This document shows positions 1-4,917 of a stretch of 6,026 nt of DNA, one piece after another. The stretch is taken from positions 1-6,026 of the forward strand of contig JAPLHX010000242.1 in NCBI GenBank assembly GCA_026389415.1, read 5' to 3'. Under the pieces are notes generated by a model that had not been told where the DNA came from, did no database searches, and worked only from the letters and a program-made list of their open reading frames with translations. Position 1 is the stretch's first letter, and each line of letters starts with the position of its first letter. The stretch is from Coprothermobacterota bacterium. Lineage in GTDB: Bacteria; Caldisericota; JANLFM01. The position numbers were made by a program, and so were the translations under genes.

Positions 1-492
1 CATTACCAGTCGCTCTATGCCAAACCTCTCTATGCCTGCCAGATCTCCGTTTCCACCCACGGACCCCAGGGGGCGGCTACGCTGGCTACGCCCGATGGTC
101 GGTTGGCCGGTACTACGTTTGCGGACGGCTCGATGTCTGCCTACCCAGGCACCGATCATTGCGGGCCTTACGCTCTGTTCCAGTCGGCTACAGTCTGGGA
201 CCATAGCCAATCACAGAACTCTCAGATGAACTTGAAAATCCACCCCAACGCCGTGCACGGGTTAACCGGCTCCAAGAAATTGTTGGAACTGACGCGGGCT
301 TACTTGCGCCGGGGTGCGTTTCACATTCAATACAACATCGTGGATTCTCAGATGCTGCGAGATGCCCAGCTTCACCCCCAAAACTACCGAACGATGATGG
401 TGCGGGTGGCTGGTTTTACCCAGTATTGGGTGGAGATCGGCAAAGCCATCCAAGACGAAGTGATCGCTCGAACCGAATACGAGGCCGTCTAG
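1..492 (+). CDS. hpdB: 4-hydroxyphenylacetate decarboxylase, catalytic glycyl radical subunit (3' part only)
   Basis: The open frame enters at base 1 and ends at TAG 490-492, giving the last 163 residues of a protein that is about 900 residues in this family. The C-terminal glycyl radical domain is clear: MVRVAGFTQYW, with the radical Gly codon at 412-414 and 25 residues after it, as expected for this family. Upstream, SMSAYPGTD, GPYALFQSA and QNSQMNLKIHP match the pyruvate formate-lyase-like fold of arylacetate decarboxylases. The tail EIGKAIQDEVIARTEYE is very like Clostridium HpdB as I remember it. The catalytic Cys/Glu region lies outside the window. The enzyme would decarboxylate 4-hydroxyphenylacetate to p-cresol in the anaerobic cytoplasm, after activation by HpdA. 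The HpdC gene next door favours this over phenylacetate or indoleacetate decarboxylases, which are described without a small subunit. The exact substrate remains an inference. Confidence 0.88.
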   Translation, partial: HYQSLYAKPLYACQISVSTHGPQGAATLATPDGRLAGTTFADGSMSAYPGTDHCGPYALFQSATVWDHSQSQNSQMNLKIHPNAVHGLTGSKKLLELTRAYLRRGAFHIQYNIVDSQMLRDAQLHPQNYRTMMVRVAGFTQYWVEIGKAIQDEVIARTEYEAV

Positions 493-501
493 GAGAGTGT
501 G

Positions 502-765
502 ATGACCAACAAACATAGCGATTGCCGCAATTTCGCTCCGGTAGACGTGGCCAAGGGAATTTGCCATCGGACGAAAGATCTGGTGATAACTGACAGCCTC
601 CTTTGCGAGAACTTCCTTAATCTACCGAAATGCCGGAATTGCCACTTGTTCAAACCGGACCCGACAGAACCGGTCATGGGCCTTTGCCGGGCCGAGAAAG
701 ATCAACCATGGACCTATGCTGATCTGGTGGCGATCACCTGTCAGTGGTACGCAGCATCGGAGTGA
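502..765 (+). CDS. hpdC: 4-hydroxyphenylacetate decarboxylase small iron-sulfur subunit
   Basis: This 87-residue protein has the ligand pattern of HpdC, the small subunit that binds two [4Fe-4S] clusters. An N-terminal set of one His and three Cys (H5, C8, C21, C35) is followed by four Cys (C44, C47, C62, C80). The motifs HSDCRNF, KGIC, PKCRNC and the late AITC are characteristic, and the length matches known HpdC proteins of about 85 residues. In the characterised enzyme the small subunit partners HpdB in a hetero-octamer and is thought to help regulate the radical state. I chose ATG 502 because AGGAG at 491-495, which overlaps the hpdB stop, sits 6 nt upstream. The in-frame GTG at 499 would lie too close to it. 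The gene lies 9 nt after the hpdB stop, so translational coupling is likely. Confidence 0.88.
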   Translation: MTNKHSDCRNFAPVDVAKGICHRTKDLVITDSLLCENFLNLPKCRNCHLFKPDPTEPVMGLCRAEKDQPWTYADLVAITCQWYAASE

Positions 766-1715
766 AGCAACCTGAGCAAAGCCTGCGTGGCCTGATCTTC
801 GACCTGCAGGGTTTTTCCGTTCACGACGGACCCGGCTGCCGCACAGCGGTTTTTTTATCCGGGTGCCCGCTTCGATGTGGCTGGTGCGCCAACCCGGAAG
901 GTTTCGCGTCGCACCAGGAAACCCTGTTCGTGGCATTGCGTTGCCGTCACGGAGATGGTTGTACCGCCTGCTTGACGGTTTGCCCGGCCGCAATCCATGA
1001 AACCGGCGACCCTGAAAATCCCTTGCGGTTCGACCGGAAGCTCTGTCAGCTCTGCGCCACGCATCACTGTGTCCAAGCTTGTCCGCAGGATGCACTGCAC
1101 CGGTCGAGCCGCTGGATTTCCCTGGATGAACTTGTTTCCATCGTCCGTCGCGACCGGCAATATTGGGGGCCACATGGCGGAATTACATTCACCGGAGGAG
1201 AACCGTTATTGCAACATCAGTTCGTGCAAAAGGCAGCCAAGATACTGGCAAGTGCTTATGTGCATCTGGCCATCGAGACCAGCGCGCAGGCGGAGGAAGA
1301 TGTCTTCTTGTCAGTCCTGGCTGATTTTGATTGGGCCTTCATTGACATCAAGCACATGAGCCCCGAGCAACACCAAGCGGGAACGGGAAAGACCAATCAG
1401 CGAATCCTGGCCAACTTGGCCGCTCTGGCTCGCTCCCACTGGGCAGGACACCTGCTCGTACGGGTTCCCCTGATCCCCGGTTACAACGACGGAGACAACT
1501 TGAGGGCCACTGCTAAGTATCTGCGAGAGTTGGGCTTGTGTGAGGTAAACCTGTTGCCTTTCCATCGTTTGGGAGCATCCAAGTGGAGCCAATTGGGCCT
1601 ACCCTATCCGTTCCGCGATACCCTGCCACCCTCCGCAGAAGAAATGAAAAAAGCAGCGCTTCCTTTTCTAGCAGAGAAGATCACCTGCTATCTCGGCTCT
1701 GATACCCCCTTCTAA
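762..1715 (+). CDS. hpdA: Glycyl radical enzyme activating enzyme (radical SAM), HPAD activase
   Basis: This radical SAM protein reductively cleaves S-adenosylmethionine to form the glycyl radical on HpdB. With start GTG 762 it has 317 residues. The N-terminal FSVHDGPGCRT motif is typical of glycyl-radical activases and is followed by the radical SAM cysteines C35, C39 and C42 (GCPLRCGWCANPE). A ferredoxin-like insert carries two further four-Cys sets, C61/C67/C70/C74 and C95/C98/C103/C107, as in HPAD- and glycerol dehydratase-type activases. The GGEP motif is at 145-148. The start is uncertain: GTG 762 overlaps the hpdC stop as GTGA and gives the usual short lead before GLIFD, while GTG 744 would add six residues. 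Neither has a clear SD, so coupling to hpdC is likely. The order hpdB-hpdC-hpdA is that known from clostridia. I see no terminator after the stop. Confidence 0.9.
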   Translation: MKQPEQSLRGLIFDLQGFSVHDGPGCRTAVFLSGCPLRCGWCANPEGFASHQETLFVALRCRHGDGCTACLTVCPAAIHETGDPENPLRFDRKLCQLCATHHCVQACPQDALHRSSRWISLDELVSIVRRDRQYWGPHGGITFTGGEPLLQHQFVQKAAKILASAYVHLAIETSAQAEEDVFLSVLADFDWAFIDIKHMSPEQHQAGTGKTNQRILANLAALARSHWAGHLLVRVPLIPGYNDGDNLRATAKYLRELGLCEVNLLPFHRLGASKWSQLGLPYPFRDTLPPSAEEMKKAALPFLAEKITCYLGSDTPF

Positions 1716-1771
1716 GCGAATCCCCGGTCCATGTCTCGCGTTGCCATCCACCGAGTGTGCGCACAAATAAC

Positions 1772-1980
1772 CTACCAGCGGTTTTGGTGAACCAGCTCCT
1801 CTTGGCATCGATCCACCGCTGGCCGGTCCCAGGTTGGATCGCCCACGTCCACGGTCGCCGGCGGCCCGATGTGGGTTGGCAGTTGGATGAACCTCCGCGC
1901 GGCCTCCACTTCATCCTGTATGGGGTATGACCCGGTCCAAAAGGATCCCAATCCTTCGCGATCGCCTCCAGCGCATCCAT
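1772..1980 (-). pseudogene. Small hypothetical protein, apparent -1 frameshift
   Basis: An ATG at 1980, two bases after the stop of the broken FMN reductase gene, opens a frame reading MDALEAIAKDWDPFGPG. The frame then loses sense at about base 1929-1931. If one base is missing there, the reading continues as SYPIQDEVEAARRFI and runs to TAG at 1772-1774, giving a protein of about 69 residues. Frame switching at a natural-looking junction, and the amino-acid-like composition on both sides, suggest a once-real small gene. The WDPFG...Y..E segment recalls the DUF1871 group of small uncharacterised proteins, but this is from memory and weak. No function can be given. It is the last member of a minus-strand run (peroxiredoxin, FMN reductase, this ORF) and converges on hpdA. 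A sequencing error is an alternative to true decay. Confidence 0.4.
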
Positions 1981-1982
1981 CT

Positions 1983-2481
1983 CTAGCCCAACCTTTCGCC
2001 GGAAAACCGTCTCACCCAAACCACGAACAAGGACCAAAACTTCTGCAGTTGTTTTCTGGCTTTATCGTCTATCAGATTCCCCTCGATATCGAAGGCGCTT
2101 TCCGCTTGGGAAATCATCACTTCCGGGGTATTCATTAGATGCGTGTTGACTGCGAACAACACGTTGCGCAGGTGCTGTTGGCAGCGCACGGACCCGAAAC
2201 GACCATTGGAAGCGCCCATGATCCCAACCGGCTTTCCCTTCCAAACATTATCCGTCGGAGGGCGAGTACCCCAATCGATCGCATTCTTGGTCAGTGCCGG
2301 GATGGAATGGATGGCAGATCCCCTTCCAGGTCTCCGTTGTAGAAAGGGAGGGAAACCAAATCGAACCCCTCGACCTCTGCTTCCGCCGGAGCCAGAGCCA
2401 TCATCTGTTGCAACAGCATCCGGTTGAACGATCCCCGGCGCAGGCTGCCGGCGAACGCATGATTCTCAGCTTATCTCTCAT
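1983..2481 (-). pseudogene. NADPH-dependent FMN reductase, frameshifted and internally deleted
   Basis: Three pieces in different frames reconstruct one flavodoxin-like NAD(P)H:FMN reductase. ATG 2481 gives MRDKLRIM. After a one-base loss near 2456-2458 the protein continues FAGSLRRGSFNRMLLQQ, the N-terminal flavin phosphate-binding loop, up to LPFYNGDLEGDLP. At about 2309-2315 the frame shifts again and roughly 25 codons are missing, including the segment that should end in the (T/S)PEYN flavin-binding motif. It resumes as HSIPALTKNAIDWGTRPP and KPVGIMGASNGRFGS, then runs intact to TAG 1983-1985. The family is usually about 180-190 residues; about 165 codons remain. AGGAG overlapping the peroxiredoxin stop, 6 nt before ATG 2481, shows it was the second gene of a peroxiredoxin operon. 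With the flavin-site segment lost, it is not expected to work even if translated. Confidence 0.8.
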
Positions 2482-2490
2482 CCCAGGCTC

Positions 2491-2955
2491 CTACTGGACT
2501 ACAGCCAGCACTTCTTCGATATCGGGCAATTGCGAAAGCGGATAGGTTTTCACCCACAGTACATTGCCCGTTTCATCGATCCAGATGTTAGCCCGATAGG
2601 AAAACCCAGAGATTTCGCGAAACAATCCGTAGGCCTGGGCTACTTCCCCATGGGGCCAGAAGTCTGCCAGGAACTGGGTCTTGCTGATAGCCAGGGATTT
2701 CGCCCACGCTTTTTTGCAGGGAACCGAGTCGATGCTGATACCAAACGCCACAGCATTGGAACCGGAGAAACGTTCGAAGTTAGCCTCCAACGATTTCATT
2801 TGATCGGCACAGACTCCCGTCCAAGCCAAAGGATGAAAAGAAAGCAAAACCTTTTTTCCTTTCAGATTGGAAAGGCGCACTTCCTGGTCGTCCTGGTCGT
2901 GCAGGATAAAATCCGGCGCCCGGCTGCCTATGACGATCGGGTTTAAACTTTCCAT
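2491..2955 (-). CDS. Peroxiredoxin, AhpE-like (AhpC/TSA family)
   Basis: This is a 154-residue thiol peroxidase with the thioredoxin-like fold, cytoplasmic with no signal peptide. It reduces hydrogen peroxide or organic hydroperoxides. The family start (G10-APDF) leads to the peroxidatic motif P42-LAW-T46-GV-C49, with C49 as the peroxidatic cysteine. The conserved active-site Arg is probably R121 (SYRANIWID). The DFWPHG motif (98-103) and short length fit the AhpE-like branch rather than classical AhpC. C80 in DSVPCKKAW could be the resolving cysteine, which would make this an atypical 2-Cys enzyme; this is inferred from position only. ATG 2955 has an excellent SD, AGGAGG at 2961-2966, 5 nt upstream. 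The gene is divergent from rubrerythrin, suggesting a shared role in peroxide defence, and leads into the broken FMN reductase. Confidence 0.9.
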   Translation of the reverse strand: MESLNPIVIGSRAPDFILHDQDDQEVRLSNLKGKKVLLSFHPLAWTGVCADQMKSLEANFERFSGSNAVAFGISIDSVPCKKAWAKSLAISKTQFLADFWPHGEVAQAYGLFREISGFSYRANIWIDETGNVLWVKTYPLSQLPDIEEVLAVVQ

Positions 2956-2960
2956 CGTTT

Positions 2961-2966
2961 CCTCCT
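2961..2966 (-). promoter_or_regulatory. Ribosome binding site of the peroxiredoxin gene
   Basis: The minus strand reads AGGAGG, then AAACG, then ATG. It is a full-consensus Shine-Dalgarno and fixes the start at 2955. Confidence 0.75.
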
Positions 2967-2982
2967 AGAGTAGATTTAAGGT

Positions 2983-2991
2983 ATTTTAACA
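2983..2991 (-). promoter_or_regulatory. Candidate extended -10 promoter of the peroxiredoxin gene
   Basis: The minus strand reads TGTTAAAAT, an extended -10 (TGn followed by TAAAAT, five of six matches to TATAAT). There is no good -35 at 17 nt, which is common for extended -10 promoters. Transcription would start near 2976, leaving a short leader of about 20 nt that contains the SD. Confidence 0.4.
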
Positions 2992-3044
2992 GGCTGGTTG
3001 TTGAGAAAATTTCCATGCTGGGGATGCCGAATGTTGCGTAATTT

Positions 3045-3053
3045 TGGAATAAT
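3045..3053 (+). promoter_or_regulatory. Weak candidate -10 element for rubrerythrin
   Basis: The AT-rich stretch TGGAATAAT resembles an extended -10 and would give a leader of about 45 nt before TTG 3108. The overlapping TAATAT at 3050-3055 is an alternative. No convincing -35 is present, so the call is tentative. Confidence 0.25.
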
Positions 3054-3107
3054 ATCCCGGTTGATTTGTGTTACTGTGTTTTAAAACGGAAGGAGGACTC
3101 AGTCGTC

Positions 3108-3683
3108 TTGAAAAGCATTAAGGGTTCGGAAACCGAAAAGAATCTCCTCAAGGCTTTTGCTGGGGAGTCCCAAGCACGAAATCGCTACACCTATTTCTCT
3201 TCAGTGGCTCGCAAGGATGGATTTGAACAGATCAGCGGCATTTTTTTAGAAACCGCTGACAACGAGAAGGAACACGCCAAAGTCTTCTTTGATTTCCTCG
3301 AAGGAGGCGAGGTGGTGATCGAGGCCGGTTATCCTGCAGGCAAGTTGGGAACCACTCTAGAAAACCTATTGGTGTCTGCGGCGGGGGAGCGGTTGGAATG
3401 GACCACGCTCTATCAAGGTTTCGCCGAAAAAGCCAGAGAAGAGGGATTTACCGATGTCTATGCCGCATTCAAGCAGATTGCGGAAGTAGAGCAAAAGCAT
3501 GAGACCCGATACAACAAGCTGATCGCGAACGTACAACAAGGGTCAGTTTTTGTAAAAGACAAAGTCGTCAAGTGGAAATGCCGCAATTGTGGGTACGTGC
3601 ACGAAGGACCGGAAGCACCCTTGCTTTGTCCCGCATGCAAACACCCCCAAGCTTACTACGAAATATTTACAGAGCCCTATTAG
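3108..3683 (+). CDS. rbr: Rubrerythrin
   Basis: This non-haem diiron protein reduces hydrogen peroxide in anaerobes, taking electrons through its own rubredoxin domain. From TTG 3108 it has 191 residues, starting MKSIKGSETEKNLLKAF as in known family members. The four-helix domain shows E20, E53-KE-H56, E94 and E97 (GERLEW), and E128-QK-H131, which correspond to the diiron ligands. The C-terminal rubredoxin domain has C158-x2-C161-G and C174-x2-C177 for the iron centre. Length and Cys positions coincide with those I recall for the Desulfovibrio vulgaris protein. AGGAGG at 3091-3096 lies 11 nt before TTG 3108, somewhat far. The earlier in-frame TTG at 3066 lies upstream of the SD and would add an unconserved MCYCVLKRK-type lead, so I rejected it. 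The gene is divergent from the peroxiredoxin and ends at a strong terminator. Confidence 0.95.
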   Translation: MKSIKGSETEKNLLKAFAGESQARNRYTYFSSVARKDGFEQISGIFLETADNEKEHAKVFFDFLEGGEVVIEAGYPAGKLGTTLENLLVSAAGERLEWTTLYQGFAEKAREEGFTDVYAAFKQIAEVEQKHETRYNKLIANVQQGSVFVKDKVVKWKCRNCGYVHEGPEAPLLCPACKHPQAYYEIFTEPY

Positions 3684-3701
3684 TCGCACGACCTGCAAGT
3701 C

Positions 3702-3731
3702 AAAAAAGCCCACACGAGCGTGGGCTTTTTT
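3702..3731. terminator. Rho-independent terminator, probably bidirectional
   Basis: Six A, a 6-bp perfect stem GCCCAC/GTGGGC with a 6-nt loop, then six T. It lies 18 nt after the rubrerythrin stop. The A tract becomes a T tract on the other strand, so it can also stop transcription of the convergent phosphoesterase gene, whose stop is at 3865. Confidence 0.9.
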
Positions 3732-3738
3732 GATTGAT

Positions 3739-3771
3739 GCGATCGAGGATTGGGCCGAAGTTAACGATCGC
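3739..3771. repeat. Short inverted repeat between convergent genes
   Basis: GCGATCG at 3739-3745 pairs with CGATCGC at 3765-3771 across a 19-nt loop. It lies just past the terminator in the 130-nt gap before the phosphoesterase stop. No T run follows it. It may be chance, because the core CGATCG is itself a palindrome. I see nothing else in this gap. Confidence 0.3.
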
Positions 3772-3864
3772 GTTTCTGCAACCGGAAACTAAGAATATAT
3801 CGAGAGAACGGCAACCAGAAAGAATAGGAACAGTTGGCGAAAAACGAGGAGAAGGGGTCAAGAA

Positions 3865-4794
3865 CTAGAAGGAGACTTCCAGCACAGCCAGCTCCGGTCT
3901 GCTGGAGAAACGTCCGTTCAACCCGACTTCGCCCGCACCCTGGGTAATGAATACCGTTCCTTCTTGGCGAGGATAAAAACCTCGATCAAACCGATAGAAC
4001 AAGTCCCGTAAAAAGCGGGGGAATAATTGACCACCGTGAGTGTGACCGAATAACCAAAGGGCTTTTTTCAGGTAATCCTCGCATTGATCCAAGCCCAGCT
4101 GTCGCAGGTACCGCGGCTTGAACACGCCCGGATTGTGGGCAAGGAAGATGAACGGTAGATTCGTGGGAACACCCTGGACGGTCCGGCGGAAATCGGCACG
4201 ACCGGACCAGAGGTCGTCGATACCAGCCAGAACAAATCGCCCCCGAATCAACACATGTTCGTTGCGTAAGAGCTGCACTCCGTTGATACCCAGAGTAAAC
4301 TCCAATGGTGCTGAAAGATTAGGGCCAGGGTATCCGTAATCGTGGTTTCCCAAAACGGCATAGACACCATCCGTGGCGTGCAATTGCCGCAGAGGCTCAA
4401 AAGTGTCGCGCAGGTGGGCGTGCTCCATCTTGTAGAGAAAGTCTCCCCCGATCAGGATCAGATCGGGTTGTTCCGCATTTACCGCCTCTACGACGTGCTC
4501 CAACCAAGCTCTGCCTTTCAATTTTCCCAAGTGCAAATCGGCGAAAAAGGCAATGCGATAAGGCCGTTTCTGATCCTTGGCACCGGGCAGGCTCACCTCC
4601 ACCCGTTCCACGTGCAAACACATCGTGCTGCGAACCAGGATCAGCAGAAAGGCGGATGCCAGGGAAAACGCAAGAGGGATCATGCCAAACAATTCCAACC
4701 CGGAAGTTCCAAGCATTAAGAACGAGGTAAAACAGAATACCAGCGCGAACGCGACGAGACCGTTCGCATGGACAACCCGACGAGGATTTTTCAA
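3865..4794 (-). CDS. Membrane-anchored metallophosphoesterase (calcineurin-like, YkuE/YaeI type)
   Basis: This 309-residue protein has two hydrophobic N-terminal segments (about 13-30 and 35-54) and then a calcineurin-like phosphoesterase domain. All metal-binding motifs are present in order: D86-L-H88, GG-D118, G-N150-H151-D152, AH220NP and G-H251-T-H253-GGQ. The domain would bind two metal ions and hydrolyse phosphoesters at the membrane. Related YkuE and YaeI proteins act on membrane or cell-envelope phosphates, such as lipid A precursors or lipid-linked substrates, but the substrate here is unknown. The start TTG 4794 is preceded at 8 nt by GGAAG, and an in-frame TAA lies just upstream, so the N terminus cannot extend far. 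It is a monocistronic-looking gene, convergent with rubrerythrin and divergent from the PLP enzyme. Confidence 0.88.
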   Translation of the reverse strand: MKNPRRVVHANGLVAFALVFCFTSFLMLGTSGLELFGMIPLAFSLASAFLLILVRSTMCLHVERVEVSLPGAKDQKRPYRIAFFADLHLGKLKGRAWLEHVVEAVNAEQPDLILIGGDFLYKMEHAHLRDTFEPLRQLHATDGVYAVLGNHDYGYPGPNLSAPLEFTLGINGVQLLRNEHVLIRGRFVLAGIDDLWSGRADFRRTVQGVPTNLPFIFLAHNPGVFKPRYLRQLGLDQCEDYLKKALWLFGHTHGGQLFPRFLRDLFYRFDRGFYPRQEGTVFITQGAGEVGLNGRFSSRPELAVLEVSF

Positions 4795-4843
4795 GCTGTT
4801 AGCTTCCAGGGCATTTTAGGTTTTTCCAACTCACTGGTGAAGG

Positions 4844-4872
4844 AGCTTACGCGGATCCCTTTCATTGGTCAA
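4844..4872 (-). promoter_or_regulatory. Candidate promoter of the phosphoesterase gene
   Basis: The minus strand has TTGACC (4872-4867), a 17-nt spacer and TAAGCT (4849-4844). The -35 matches consensus at five of six positions but the -10 at only three. The leader would be about 40 nt. Position and spacing are good; the weak -10 keeps this tentative. Confidence 0.35.
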
Positions 4873-4904
4873 CTGCCAACGGTTCCTTTCCATTCCCGAT
4901 CCCT

Positions 4905-4910
4905 TACAAT
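4905..4910 (+). promoter_or_regulatory. -10 element suggesting a leaderless transcript
   Basis: TACAAT ends 7 nt before the A of ATG 4918. Transcription starting the usual 7-8 nt downstream would begin at or next to the start codon. No SD-like sequence precedes the ATG, which supports leaderless expression. A -35 is weak at best (TTCCTT at 4883-4888, 16-nt spacer). Confidence 0.5.
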
Positions 4911-4917
4911 AGCGAAC

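Noticed and set aside
622..1173. Long minus-strand open frame opposite hpdA
   Set aside because: It lies antisense to a well-supported radical SAM gene, has no SD or family motifs, and is a shadow of the real frame.
1716..1771. Search for a terminator between hpdA and the convergent pseudogene
   Set aside because: Only the short palindrome GTGCGCAC is present, with no T run on either strand, so no terminator is called.
1956..1966. GCGATCGC octamer resembling the cyanobacterial HIP1 repeat
   Set aside because: I noticed only one complete copy in 6 kb; HIP1-rich genomes would show many, and the gene set is that of an anaerobe.
2882..2899. Exact 9-bp tandem repeat (TCCTGGTCG twice) inside the peroxiredoxin gene
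   Set aside because: It encodes the acidic HDQDDQE loop and does not lengthen the protein relative to the family, so it looks like codon coincidence rather than an expansion.
2530..2946. Long plus-strand open frame opposite the peroxiredoxin
   Set aside because: The minus strand carries an unambiguous peroxiredoxin with a perfect SD; the plus-strand product resembles nothing.
3066..3107. N-terminal extension of rubrerythrin from TTG 3066
   Set aside because: The SD lies inside this stretch and the family N terminus begins at TTG 3108, which also gives the standard 191-residue length.
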